Origin: Flavobacteriaceae bacterium | GTDB lineage: Bacteria; Bacteroidota; Bacteroidia; Flavobacteriales; Flavobacteriaceae | NCBI GenBank assembly: GCA_021647885.1 | Contig: JAKITV010000001.1 | Coordinates: 62,001-126,000 of the forward strand | Direction: 5' to 3' | Length of the DNA stretch: 64,000 bases | Part shown: positions 18,219 through 26,757 of the stretch, piece by piece | Numbering within the stretch: position 1 is the stretch's first letter | Layout: each line of letters starts with the position of its first letter | Position numbers and translations under genes: made by a program | Notes under the pieces: generated by a model | The model's database searches: none | What the model was told of the DNA's origin: nothing | What the model saw: the letters and a program-made list of their open reading frames with translations, nothing else

Positions 18219-18479
18219 TTACCTGAATTTAAAATCCAATATATACATACTAATCAATAATAATACCAAGATAATTATTAGCCAGCGTATAGAAAATCCT
18301 CTAGTTCCTCTCTTTCGGTTAACTTTTCGAACTCTTTGCCATTTCGAAACAAACTCATCAACTTTAGAATCGTCCTCTAATGTAGTATTTAATTCGTTTT
18401 CTTTAGAGAATCTAGGCTTATAATTAAATTTTTTATTCTTATGTTGTTTTAACAAAGTATAGTTATTGCTTTTAATCAA
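18219..18479 (-). CDS. small C-terminally anchored membrane protein, paralogue B
   Basis: Up to 86 aa, paralogous to the preceding protein: the basic N-terminal KNKKFNYKPRF block and one C-terminal helix (WLIIILVLLLISMYIL) line up. The longest frame opens with TTG at 18479. By alignment with paralogue A a start several codons later is also possible, so the 5' end is uncertain. Function is unknown; tail-anchored topology is inferred. Confidence 0.7.
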   Translation of the reverse strand: MIKSNNYTLLKQHKNKKFNYKPRFSKENELNTTLEDDSKVDEFVSKWQRVRKVNRKRGTRGFSIRWLIIILVLLLISMYILDFKFR

Positions 18480-18541
18480 AAGTACTCAAAATACAATAAA
18501 CATACACTTGGCAAATGCCAAAAATTGTTAACAGATTTTTA

Positions 18542-18559
18542 AATTAAGAATTCTTAATT
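18542..18559. repeat. 18-bp perfect palindrome AATTAAGAATTCTTAATT
   Basis: A perfect palindrome in the 154-bp gap between ribH and paralogue B. The gap is full of GAATTC/AATTATGAATT-like repeats (18541-18650) that resemble a low-complexity intergenic repeat rather than a regulator site. Confidence 0.4.
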
Positions 18560-18633
18560 ATGAATTTTGAATTACTCTGTTTTCTGGAAAAATTGTGAAT
18601 ATGTCCAATAAAAAGCAATTATGAATTCTTCAT

Positions 18634-19119
18634 TCAGAATTCAGAATTTAAAAAAGCCATTTTAATTGCAGCAATAGCTGCTTCTGTGCCTTTGTTTCCG
18701 TGTTTTCCTCCAGAACGTTCTATGGCTTGTTGCAATGTATTATCGGTTAACACACAAAAAACAACTGGAGTATTGTGCAAAACATTTAGGTCTTTTATGC
18801 CTTGAGACACAGCTTCACACACATAATCGAAATGTTTGGTTTCACCTTGTATAACACTACCAATAGCAATAACAGCATCTACGTTTTGCTCTTGCATTTT
18901 TTTGCAAGCATAAATGAGTTCGAAACTTCCAGGAACGTTCCAACGAACAATATTCAAATCGGAAACTCCGCAATCTACTAATGCATCCCAAGCACCTTTA
19001 AACAATCCTTCGGTAATGTTATCATTCCACTCTGAAACAACAATCCCAAACCGAAAATCTTTCGTGTTTGGGATTGTAGCTTTATCGTAATGTGATAAGT
19101 TTTTATTAGCAGTTGCCAT
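18634..19119 (-). CDS. ribH: 6,7-dimethyl-8-ribityllumazine synthase
   Basis: Makes the lumazine precursor of riboflavin from 5-amino-6-ribitylaminouracil and dihydroxybutanone phosphate. The 161-aa protein has FGIVVSEWN (aromatic ring stacking at Trp), WNVPGSFEL, IGSVIQGETKHFDYVCEAVSQGI (with the catalytic His region) and GVLT-like FCVLTDNTLQQAIERSGGKHGNKGTEAA. It is complete. It lies 8 bp downstream of the TPR gene in the same direction and could be cotranscribed with it. Confidence 0.97.
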   Translation of the reverse strand: MATANKNLSHYDKATIPNTKDFRFGIVVSEWNDNITEGLFKGAWDALVDCGVSDLNIVRWNVPGSFELIYACKKMQEQNVDAVIAIGSVIQGETKHFDYVCEAVSQGIKDLNVLHNTPVVFCVLTDNTLQQAIERSGGKHGNKGTEAAIAAIKMAFLNSEF

Positions 19120-19127
19120 GTGTGTTA

Positions 19128-19895
19128 TTAATTGCTAGCTGCTTCTGCCTTTCCTATAAATACATCTATATTAGTAGCTTCAGTAGCACTAGGGAATTCA
19201 TCTTTTATACGTGTAAAATATTGTAGAGCTTTATCGTTTTGCCCTAATTGCATTGCAATATTACCTGCTTTATACAAATACATAGGTGTAGTATATTCGT
19301 TAGTTTGCATTTGAGCAGCCTTTACATAATAATCTAAAGCATCTTCTGGTTGATTTAGTTGCACAAAAGCATCTCCAATTCCACCTTTAGCAATAGGTCC
19401 TAATACTTGATCTTCGCTGGAAAAATCGCTCAAGAAAGTAATTGCATTTTGATAATCCTTCATATTTAAGTAAGCCATGCCTGCATAATAGTTTGCCAAG
19501 TTGGCAGCATTTGTGCCTTTATATTCTTCAATAATATCTAACATGCCAAATTTTCCTTCACCTCCATTAAGAGCTAAAGTAAAAAGTGAATCTTTCTCAG
19601 TTCCAGTAACAGCCTGATCAAAATACTGTTGCGCTTTAAACATATCGTTCATTGCCTCACTCTCTTTAGGCTCTTGAATTAATTTACTATATCCTAAATA
19701 TCCCAATACAATTGCAATAGCTAAACCAACAATAATAAAAATATACTTTTGGTTTTTTGCAACCCATTCTTCGGTTTTAGAAGCACCTTCATCTAAAGTT
19801 TTAAATACTCCAGCTGTTGCAGATTCTTGCTCTAATAAATCAGCTTTATCAGCTTTAGTTTTTGGTTTATATCCTCGTTTCTTATAAGTTGCCAT
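19128..19895 (-). CDS. membrane-anchored tetratricopeptide repeat protein (YfgM-like)
   Basis: A protein of about 255 aa with a basic N-terminus (ATYKKRGYKPKTK) and a soluble linker. One membrane helix follows (YIFIIVGLAIAIVLGYLGY), then TPR units with repeated YYxG/YLNMKDYQNAI and ALQYFTRI patterns. It is a conserved flavobacterial protein preceding ribH. Related YfgM proteins work with periplasmic chaperones, but that role is not shown here. A longer frame exists to 19919, but the ATG at 19895 is preferred because the -7 promoter element (19917-19924) overlaps the longer start. Confidence 0.85.
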   Translation of the reverse strand: MATYKKRGYKPKTKADKADLLEQESATAGVFKTLDEGASKTEEWVAKNQKYIFIIVGLAIAIVLGYLGYSKLIQEPKESEAMNDMFKAQQYFDQAVTGTEKDSLFTLALNGGEGKFGMLDIIEEYKGTNAANLANYYAGMAYLNMKDYQNAITFLSDFSSEDQVLGPIAKGGIGDAFVQLNQPEDALDYYVKAAQMQTNEYTTPMYLYKAGNIAMQLGQNDKALQYFTRIKDEFPSATEATNIDVFIGKAEAASN

Positions 19896-19916
19896 AAATT
19901 CAATATTAATGCGCCG

Positions 19917-19924
19917 CAAAAATA
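19917..19924 (-). promoter_or_regulatory. -7 promoter element upstream of the TPR/ribH genes
   Basis: TATTTTTG on the minus strand matches TAnnTTTG and lies about 22 bp ahead of the ATG at 19895. No matching TTG was seen at the usual distance, so only half of the promoter is supported. Confidence 0.45.
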
Positions 19925-20031
19925 AAATTTTTATTGGTATAAAAAAGGGTATTTATTTGTTATTTTTCAATAATTTGCATGTTCTTTTGAAGAATTAGTA
20001 GCGTTTCATTCTTTTAATTACTGGTATTTTT

Positions 20032-21135
20032 ATGATTTTAAAAACATTGTCCTTGCTAAACTATAAGAATTTTGATAGTCAGACGTTTCAGTTTGACAAC
20101 AAAATAAATTGTTTTGTTGGGCCAAATGGCATAGGGAAAACCAATGTTTTAGATGCTATTTATCATCTTTCATTTGGTAAAAGTTATTTTAATCCAGTAT
20201 CCTCACAAAACATTAAACACGATTCAGAATTTTTTGTTGTTGAAGGTTTATATAATAAGCAAGAAAGAGATGAGAAAGTAATAGTGTCGTTAAAAAGGGG
20301 TCAAAAGAAAACTTTAAAACGAAATGGAAAAACATATGAACGTTTTAGTGATCATATTGGATTTTTGCCATTGGTTATTATTTCGCCTTCAGATCGCGAT
20401 TTAATTACTGAAGGAAGTGATACACGACGTAAATTTATAGATGGTGTAATTTCGCAAAGCGATAAAGGGTATTTAAATGATTTAATAAAATATAATAAAG
20501 TGATTGCGCAACGTAATTCTTTGCTTAAGTATTTTGCGCTTAACTCTACTTTTAATGGCGATACTTTAGATATTTACAACCATCAACTCACTAAACTTGG
20601 TAGTGGCATTTTTGAAAAACGGGATGCTTTTTTACAAGAGTTTATTCCCATTTTTAGAGCGCGTTATAAAGTGATAAGTAATGATAATGAGGTTGTTGAT
20701 TTAGTGTATAAAAGCGATTTATTCACCGATAATCTTAATACTCTTTTAGTTAACAGCATTAATAAAGATAAAGCATTACAATATACAAGTGTTGGCATAC
20801 ACAAAGACGATTTAAGTTTCGAAATTGAGCAGTATCCTATTAAAAAGTTTGGAAGTCAAGGTCAGCAAAAATCGTTTTTAATTGCTCTTAAATTGGCGCA
20901 ATTCGATTTTATAAAATCTCAAAGTGGTGTAAACCCTATTTTGTTATTAGACGATATTTTTGATAAATTAGATGAACAGCGTGTTAAACAAATCATTACT
21001 TTAGTAGATGATGAAAATTTTGGGCAGCTATTTATAACCGATACTCATCCAGAACGTACTGAACAGATTATAAAAAACGCACATCAAACCTATCAAATTT
21101 TTAATCTTGGCGAAAGCATGATGGTAGAAAATTAA
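20032..21135 (+). CDS. recF: DNA replication/repair protein RecF
   Basis: An SMC-like ATPase that loads RecA at gaps with RecO/RecR. The 367-aa protein has Walker [10 protein letters not shown] (residues 30-38), the signature region [18 protein letters not shown] and Walker [14 protein letters not shown]. It is complete and starts [12 protein letters not shown], as is typical. It is followed after 9 bp by the DUF721 gene, a pairing common in bacteria. Confidence 0.97.
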   Translation: MILKTLSLLNYKNFDSQTFQFDNKINCFVGPNGIGKTNVLDAIYHLSFGKSYFNPVSSQNIKHDSEFFVVEGLYNKQERDEKVIVSLKRGQKKTLKRNGKTYERFSDHIGFLPLVIISPSDRDLITEGSDTRRKFIDGVISQSDKGYLNDLIKYNKVIAQRNSLLKYFALNSTFNGDTLDIYNHQLTKLGSGIFEKRDAFLQEFIPIFRARYKVISNDNEVVDLVYKSDLFTDNLNTLLVNSINKDKALQYTSVGIHKDDLSFEIEQYPIKKFGSQGQQKSFLIALKLAQFDFIKSQSGVNPILLLDDIFDKLDEQRVKQIITLVDDENFGQLFITDTHPERTEQIIKNAHQTYQIFNLGESMMVEN

Positions 21136-21144
21136 TCAATAATT

Positions 21145-21441
21145 ATGAGCAAACGTCATAATGAACATATGAGCTTAAGCGATGCGCTTAAAGAATTTGT
21201 AGAGATAAATAAACTACAAAGCGGTTTAGATAAAATTGAAGTTCACGACTCTTGGGTAAAATTAATGGGAAATGGAGTAAATAGTTACACGACTTCTGTA
21301 AAATTGCAGCGTGACACATTATATGTGCAATTAAGTTCTTCGGCACTTAGAGAAGAGTTAAGCTATGGCAAAGAAAAAATTATTAAAATGCTTAATGAAG
21401 ATTTAGGTAAAGAGGTTATTAAAAAATTAGTTTTAAGGTAA
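21145..21441 (+). CDS. DUF721 domain-containing protein (DciA-like)
   Basis: A 98-aa single-domain DUF721 protein, shown by the patterns LSDALKEFVEINKLQSGLDKI and the terminal LREELSYGKEKIIKMLNE. DUF721/DciA proteins load the replicative helicase DnaB in many bacteria lacking DnaC/DnaI, which agrees with linkage to recF. Function here is inferred from the family. It is the last gene of the pair; a MITE-like repeat lies downstream. Confidence 0.88.
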   Translation: MSKRHNEHMSLSDALKEFVEINKLQSGLDKIEVHDSWVKLMGNGVNSYTTSVKLQRDTLYVQLSSSALREELSYGKEKIIKMLNEDLGKEVIKKLVLR

Positions 21442-21484
21442 AATTTAGTAATCCTATTTATATATTGTTTGAAAGTTTATTTAT

Positions 21485-21644
21485 GAACTCATTTAAACTT
21501 TTTGGATTTAACCGAAAAATGATGCTTTTGTAATCAATTGAAGGCTTTTTTTAATTGAATAGCATCGTTATTGAATAAAAAAAAGACAAAAAGTGAGTGC
21601 AAAATGATTATTTTGTAGGGAATTTAAAAAGTTTAAATGAGTTC
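21485..21644. mobile_element. 160-bp MITE-like element with 19-bp perfect terminal inverted repeats
   Basis: GAACTCATTTAAACTTTTT (21485-21503) is exactly inverted as AAAAAGTTTAAATGAGTTC (21626-21644). TAT flanks both ends, which suggests a 3-bp target duplication. The inside is non-coding and contains a further imperfect hairpin (GATGCT near 21530 with AGCATC near 21570, and TCAATT with AATTGA). Short TSD and TIR size suit an IS5-like parent, but none is present in the window. Confidence 0.7.
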
Positions 21645-21727
21645 TATAACTAGTTTAGTGTATTACCAATTTTGTATTTACATTTTCTAAATATTTATTA
21701 CTTTACAGTTTTGAAATTTATATCTCT

Positions 21728-24154
21728 ATGAAAAACATAAAATTTGGGTTATCACTACTTCTAATTGTTGCAACTTTTTATGCCCTTAACACAAAATTAG
21801 GAAGCTTACCTCCTTTAGGAAAATTCTTAAGCCCAAACCAAGGGGTTTGGTTAAATGAAATTACGGAAGCCAATACTAATAATGATATTGCCATTAAAGG
21901 ACTTTCGGCTCCAGTAACTGTCAAGTATGATGAGCATTTAATTCCTCATATTTTTGCTCAAAACAATTTAGATTTATACAAAGCCCAAGGTTATGTCACA
22001 GCGCAACACAGGCTTTGGCAAATGGAGTTTCAAACACATGCTTCGGCTGGACGTTTAAGCGAAATTATAGGAGAAAAAGCTTTGGATCACGACAGGCAAG
22101 AACGAAGACGAGGTATGGGTTTTGGTGCTGATAATGTTTTAAAAAAAATGAAAGAGGATCCAGAAGTTTTAACATTTTTGGAAGCTTATCGCGATGGGGT
22201 TAACAATTATATCAATCAGTTACAACCAAAAGATTATCCTGTAGAATATAAATTGCTGGATTATGCTCCTGAACCATGGACCATTAAAAAAACTGCATTA
22301 TTACTAATGTATATGACCAAAATGCTGGCTGGAGGAGATTCAGATCTAGAATACACCAATGCCTTACGTAAGTTTGGCAAAGAACGTTTTGATTTGTTAT
22401 ATCCTGATTTTTTTGATATTAACGAGCCAATAATTCCAAAAGATACGGATTGGTCAATTTTAGAAAATGTACAACAAACTCCTATTCCTGAAGGTGAATT
22501 ACCTCTAGATTCTATTGCAGAAACTATGGATAAACCACATCCAAACAACGGAAGTAACAATTGGGCAGTCTCTGGAGAAAAATCTTATTCTGGCAATCCT
22601 ATTTTAGCAAACGATCCGCATTTAGGGCTCAACTTACCTTCCATTTGGTATGTGATGCAACTCGCTACTCCTCAACACAATACTTTTGGAGCCACACTTC
22701 CAGGAGCTTTAGGTATTATATCTGGATTTAATAATCACATATCTTGGGGAGAAACCAATGCCACTCGCGACGTAATAGATTGGTATAAAATTGAGTTTAA
22801 AGATGAAACCAGAAAGTTGTACAAGTATGATGGTGAATGGAAAAACACATCAGTTCGAGTTGAAGAAATTAAAATTAAAAACAAGAAATCGTATATAGAT
22901 TCTGTGATTTATACGCATCATGGACCAGTAAGTTACGATCACACTTTTAAAGGTAATGGCAAAAAGAAAGTAGGTTATGCAATGAAATGGATTGGCCATG
23001 TTGGTGGTAACATTCAAAGTACCTTTTTAGATTTAAACAAAGGCAAAAATTATAATGATTATCTCAATGCCCTAAAACATTTTGTTGCACCTGCACAAAA
23101 TTTTGTGTTTGCATCTACCGAAGGTGACATAGCAATTTGGGTTCAAGGGAAGTTCCCTAATAAATGGAAAGGTCAAGGCAAATTTTTACTTGATGGTAGT
23201 AATCCTGAACATGACTGGCAAAGTTTTATTCCTCAAGAACACAATGCATATGTTAAAAATCCAGAACGTGGCTTTGTAAGTTCGGCAAACCAGCATCCTG
23301 TAGATGAGACTTATCCTTATTATGTATTTAATGATGGTTATGAACCTTATAGGAATAGAGTTATTAACGATTTTTTTCGCTCTAAAGAGAAATTCAATAT
23401 TCAAGATTTTAAAGATTTGCACAACAACAATTACAATCTTAAAGCTTCAGAGTTATTACCATATATTTTTGAACATATGGATGTTTCTACTTTAACTCCT
23501 GAAGAACAAGATATTTTAAATATTATTAAATTATGGGATTTTAACACCGAAATAGACCAACTAGCACCAAGTATTTGGGCAAGTTGGTGGTCAAAGATAT
23601 TTAATTTAACATGGGACGAATTTGAGCTTGAAGATTTAGCATTAGATAAACCATTTACTTATCAAACAATTTATATGTTGAAAAATAATCCCCAAGATGC
23701 TTTTATGGATATTGTAAATACACCAGAAATTGAAATATCTAAAGATTTGTTTTTAATCACCTTTAAAGAAACTGTAAAAGAGATAATAGATTGGAAAGCC
23801 AAAAATGGAGAATACAATTGGAGCAATTACAAAGCAACCTTTGTTGGTCATTTACTACAAGCTTTACCTGCATTTTCTCGATTTAACATTCCAATTGGTG
23901 GTGATGCAAATACAGTTAACGCAGCCTCAAAAAATCATGGTCCTTCGTGGCGTATGATTGTAGAAATGACTTCGCCACCAACCGCTTTAGGTATTTATCC
24001 AGGTGGACAATCTGGAAATCCTGGAAGCAAGCATTATGATGACTTGGTAGATATTTGGGCAGCAGGGAAATACTTAAAACTTAATTTTATGCAAAATCCA
24101 GAAGCAACAGAAGGTGTTTTATTTACTCAAACTTTAACTCCTAACAATGAATAA
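21728..24154 (+). CDS. penicillin acylase family protein (Ntn hydrolase, S45)
   Basis: An 808-aa N-terminal-nucleophile amidohydrolase precursor. It has an N-terminal hydrophobic signal/anchor (residues 5-20) and an alpha-chain domain. A spacer runs up to the autoprocessing site before Ser276 in GSNNWAVSG, which becomes the nucleophile of the beta chain. NDPHLGLNLPSIWY and the oxyanion-hole region DVIDWY follow. Substrates in Bacteroidota are unknown; acyl-homoserine lactones, lactams or N-acyl peptides are possible. Its end overlaps the next gene by 8 bp. Confidence 0.94.
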   Translation: MKNIKFGLSLLLIVATFYALNTKLGSLPPLGKFLSPNQGVWLNEITEANTNNDIAIKGLSAPVTVKYDEHLIPHIFAQNNLDLYKAQGYVTAQHRLWQMEFQTHASAGRLSEIIGEKALDHDRQERRRGMGFGADNVLKKMKEDPEVLTFLEAYRDGVNNYINQLQPKDYPVEYKLLDYAPEPWTIKKTALLLMYMTKMLAGGDSDLEYTNALRKFGKERFDLLYPDFFDINEPIIPKDTDWSILENVQQTPIPEGELPLDSIAETMDKPHPNNGSNNWAVSGEKSYSGNPILANDPHLGLNLPSIWYVMQLATPQHNTFGATLPGALGIISGFNNHISWGETNATRDVIDWYKIEFKDETRKLYKYDGEWKNTSVRVEEIKIKNKKSYIDSVIYTHHGPVSYDHTFKGNGKKKVGYAMKWIGHVGGNIQSTFLDLNKGKNYNDYLNALKHFVAPAQNFVFASTEGDIAIWVQGKFPNKWKGQGKFLLDGSNPEHDWQSFIPQEHNAYVKNPERGFVSSANQHPVDETYPYYVFNDGYEPYRNRVINDFFRSKEKFNIQDFKDLHNNNYNLKASELLPYIFEHMDVSTLTPEEQDILNIIKLWDFNTEIDQLAPSIWASWWSKIFNLTWDEFELEDLALDKPFTYQTIYMLKNNPQDAFMDIVNTPEIEISKDLFLITFKETVKEIIDWKAKNGEYNWSNYKATFVGHLLQALPAFSRFNIPIGGDANTVNAASKNHGPSWRMIVEMTSPPTALGIYPGGQSGNPGSKHYDDLVDIWAAGKYLKLNFMQNPEATEGVLFTQTLTPNNE

Positions 24155-24497
24155 GAAAACCATAAACTTTGCACTTACATTATTTCTAGCTTATATATTC
24201 GCATTATTTTTACCTTGGTGGTCTGTAATGGTAGCAGCTTTAATAACTTCATTTTTAATTCCGTTAAGAAAGGCTGCGGTATTTATTATTCCGTTTTTAG
24301 CTGTCGCATTGTTATGGATAATCCAATCATGGCTACTTAGTAGTGCAAATGATTTCATACTTGCTAAAAAAATTGCTACACTATTACCACTAGGAGGGAA
24401 TCCTACTTTGCTTATTCTTGTTACTGGAATTATTGGAGGGCTTGCAGCGGGAATTGCAGGTATATTTGGCAAACAATGCAAACTAGTTTTTAAGTAG
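24147..24497 (+). CDS. small integral membrane protein, function unknown
   Basis: A 116-aa protein with about four hydrophobic segments (FALTLFLAYIFALFLPWWSVMVAALITS, AAVFIIPFLAVALLWIIQS, LLILVTGIIGGLAAGIAGIFG). The final Gly-rich helix ending in a KQCK tail is a pattern seen in conserved flavobacterial proteins paired with penicillin acylase. The 8-bp overlap suggests translation coupled to the acylase, and a supporting role in its membrane localisation is only a guess. Confidence 0.75.
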   Translation: MNKKTINFALTLFLAYIFALFLPWWSVMVAALITSFLIPLRKAAVFIIPFLAVALLWIIQSWLLSSANDFILAKKIATLLPLGGNPTLLILVTGIIGGLAAGIAGIFGKQCKLVFK

Positions 24498-24591
24498 TTG
24501 ATATGTTGATATTTTAGTTGATAATACTTCAAGAGGAAAGTAAATTTATAATGTTTTTTGTTTATATTTAGTGTTATTAAAAACTCTCTCT

Positions 24592-25182
24592 ATGAAATAT
24601 AATTACTATTACTTATTTTTAGTTGCCTTTTTAGGCTTTAATCAAATTAATGCTCAGTTTTGTCCACCAAATGGATTTTCTACAGATGCTGGTGCAACAC
24701 TATTTTTTGTTTACGATTCTGGAACATCTCTTTGTGGGAGTAGACCAGGTACGGTTATAGTTGATGGCAGTACATTTACTCTTATAAGTTGTAGCGATAC
24801 TTTATCAGAGTACACTTTAACAGTTGGCCCACCATTGCCTGATCCTACTACCACGTTTACTGCAGATTTTGGAGCTGGTGTTGGAAACTGTTCTTATTCA
24901 GATGGAACTTTACCAATTGATGAATTTGAATTTTTAAAAGCAACATTTAGAGTATATCCTAATCCTTTGAAGAAAGATAATCAGCTTACTTTGAAGTTTG
25001 GCTCTAATATTACGGCTAAAATTTACATTTATGATGTAACTGGAAAATTAGCTATTTCAGAAAAAATTGAAAATACCAATAAAAAACAAATTAATACTTC
25101 AAATATAGCTAATGGCGTGTATTTCCTTAAACTGGTTACTGATAATGTTACAATAACTAAAAAAGTTATTATTACGAAATAA
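24592..25182 (+). CDS. T9SS type A sorting domain-containing secreted protein
   Basis: A 196-aa exported protein with a signal peptide (YLFLVAFLGFNQINAQ, residues 7-22), a short Cys-containing passenger (~23-115) and a C-terminal type IX secretion sorting domain. The sorting domain starts FRVYPNPLKKDNQLTL and runs through IYDVTGKL and NGVYFLKL to a basic end KKVIITK. The passenger has no recognisable catalytic motif. The frame is open to a GTG at 24571, but the ATG at 24592 places the signal peptide at the N-terminus. A strong terminator follows. Confidence 0.87.
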   Translation: MKYNYYYLFLVAFLGFNQINAQFCPPNGFSTDAGATLFFVYDSGTSLCGSRPGTVIVDGSTFTLISCSDTLSEYTLTVGPPLPDPTTTFTADFGAGVGNCSYSDGTLPIDEFEFLKATFRVYPNPLKKDNQLTLKFGSNITAKIYIYDVTGKLAISEKIENTNKKQINTSNIANGVYFLKLVTDNVTITKKVIITK

Positions 25183-25205
25183 ATTAATGTAGATGTTCAA
25201 CTATT

Positions 25206-25233
25206 AAACTCCTTTTTTAGAGGAGTTTTTTTT
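25206..25233 (+). terminator. intrinsic terminator after the T9SS protein gene
   Basis: AAACTCCT (25206-25213) pairs with AGGAGTTT (25221-25228) around a 7-nt loop, followed by a run of eight T. Confidence 0.9.
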
Positions 25234-25266
25234 GTTCAAAAAACTCCTAATGCAAAGTAAGAATTG

Positions 25267-25274
25267 TATTTTTG
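25267..25274 (+). promoter_or_regulatory. -7 promoter element upstream of def
   Basis: TATTTTTG matches TAnnTTTG and is 24 bp before the ATG at 25299. No TTG is found at 17-23 nt spacing, so the -33 half is missing or divergent. Confidence 0.45.
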
Positions 25275-25298
25275 CGAACTATTTAATATAGTATATCA

Positions 25299-25889
25299 AT
25301 GATTTTACCAATAATAGCATATGGTGATGCCGTTTTAAGAAAAAAAGGGGAGAAGATTACTAAAGACTTTCCAAACCTTGATGCGCTTATTGAAAACATG
25401 TATGAGACCATGTATGAAGCCTATGGTGTTGGTTTGGCAGCACCACAAGTAGGTTTGTCAATTAGTCTTTTTTTGGTAGATACAGAACCTTTTTTTGAGG
25501 ATGATACGTTACCTGTTAAAGAACGAGAACAATTAAAAGGCTTTAAGCGTGTTTTTATTAATGCAAAAATAATTGAAGAGTTAGGTGACGAATGGATTTT
25601 TAACGAAGGTTGTTTAAGTATTCCTAACATAAGAGAAGACGTTTCAAGAAAGCCACAAATAAAAATAGAGTATCAAGATGAAAACTTTAAAACTCATATT
25701 GAAGAATTTAGTGGATTATTAGCTCGAGTTATTCAACATGAATACGATCATATAGAAGGCATTTTATTTACCGATAAAATCTCTAGTTTTAAAAAACGTT
25801 TAATTAAAGGAAAACTTTCAAACATATCTAAAGGCAAGATTGATGTAGAATATAGGATGCGTTTTCCAGACGCAAAAAAGAAACGATAA
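25299..25889 (+). CDS. def: peptide deformylase
   Basis: Metalloenzyme that removes the N-formyl group from nascent proteins. The 196-aa protein has all three motifs: GVGLAAPQVG (residues 43-52), EGCLSIP (metal-binding Cys105) and QHEYDH (His147, catalytic Glu148, His151). It is type I-like with a C-terminal basic extension. It is followed by DUF5606, a normal flavobacterial arrangement. Confidence 0.97.
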   Translation: MILPIIAYGDAVLRKKGEKITKDFPNLDALIENMYETMYEAYGVGLAAPQVGLSISLFLVDTEPFFEDDTLPVKEREQLKGFKRVFINAKIIEELGDEWIFNEGCLSIPNIREDVSRKPQIKIEYQDENFKTHIEEFSGLLARVIQHEYDHIEGILFTDKISSFKKRLIKGKLSNISKGKIDVEYRMRFPDAKKKR

Positions 25890-25947
25890 TATTTTGATAA
25901 GAAATACAAAGACAAGATATTTGCCACATTAAAAATCGTAATATAAA

Positions 25948-26364
25948 ATGGGTTTAGATAGTATTTTAGCAATTTCTGAGAAACCAGGATTATTTAAGTT
26001 AGTTACCAAAACAAGAAATGGTTTTATTGCCGAATCTTTAATAGATGGAAAACGTTTGTCTGTAAATTTAAGCAGAAATGTTAGTTTGTTAAGCGAAATC
26101 GCAATTTATACATTAACCGAAGAAGTGCCTTTGCAAAAGGTGTTAAAACAAATTAAGACCAAAGAAAATGGGAATAAAACAAGTATAAGCCATAAGGATA
26201 GTAAAGATGATTTAGAAGAATACTTTTTTTCTGTTTTACAAGACTACGATGAAGATAGAGTTTATGTGAGCGATATAAAAAAAATAATACGATGGTATAA
26301 CATATTACAAGATAATAATATGTTGCACATGCTTGAAGATAAAAGTACTGATGAAGAAGAATAA
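25948..26364 (+). CDS. DUF5606 domain-containing protein
   Basis: A 138-aa soluble protein conserved in Bacteroidota and almost always next to def. It has an N-terminal SILAISEKPGLFKLV domain (about residues 5-75), a charged linker, and a C-terminal acidic helical region (LEEYFFSVLQDYDEDRVYVSDIKKII) ending in an acidic tail. Function is unknown; its steady linkage to def suggests a link to early protein processing, which is inference only. Confidence 0.85.
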   Translation: MGLDSILAISEKPGLFKLVTKTRNGFIAESLIDGKRLSVNLSRNVSLLSEIAIYTLTEEVPLQKVLKQIKTKENGNKTSISHKDSKDDLEEYFFSVLQDYDEDRVYVSDIKKIIRWYNILQDNNMLHMLEDKSTDEEE

Positions 26365-26395
26365 AAAAACAGCTCTTTTAAAAGCTGCTTTTTTT
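26363..26395 (+). terminator. intrinsic terminator after DUF5606
   Basis: An A-rich arm and CAGCT (26370-26374) pair with AGCTG (26383-26387), followed by C and seven T. It starts at the stop codon of the DUF5606 gene. Confidence 0.8.
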
Positions 26396-26470
26396 ATAGG
26401 TAAGGGTAATGATAGATTATTAAAATCCATATTGCTTAAAAATACGTTTCAATAAAAAAATAAATAACAA

Positions 26471-26493
26471 AAAAGGGGAAACTTTCCCCTTTT
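26471..26493. terminator. second, nearly perfectly symmetrical hairpin
   Basis: AAAAGGGGAAA-C-TTTCCCCTTTT is a perfect inverted repeat, practically a 9-bp stem with a 5-nt loop, with A and T tracts on both sides. It could stop transcription in either direction. It sits 75 bp past the first terminator in a gap with no opposing gene. Confidence 0.65.
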
Positions 26494-26757
26494 AAGTTTG
26501 AAACTTTTTCACAAAAGTATTTTTAAATCCCTCTAAAATATAATAGCAAAAGTCTCTAATAATAAAGTATAGATAACCTAAATAGTATTTATTAAATTAT
26601 ACCTTACTTTATTAGCTTGTTAATTGACAATAAAAATAGGCTATTAACAAATTTAAAAAAAACTTATTAAAATTAGTTATTAACAATTTTTGAATGGTTT
26701 TTTTTAATTAATTTTCAAAATCTAAACTTAACTTTGCCTTACTTAAAATAAGTTCAA
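26494..26757. other. AT-rich gap upstream of the MATE gene
   Basis: No gene or RNA seen. The only signal is a -7 element TAACTTTG (26729-26736), 21 bp before the TTG start at 26758. The rest is A/T tracts (for example near 26650-26670) that may act as an UP-like region. Confidence 0.5.
26729..26736 (+). promoter_or_regulatory. -7 promoter element of the MATE exporter gene
   Basis: TAACTTTG is a full match to TAnnTTTG; no TTG lies at the standard 17-23 nt distance upstream. Confidence 0.45.
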
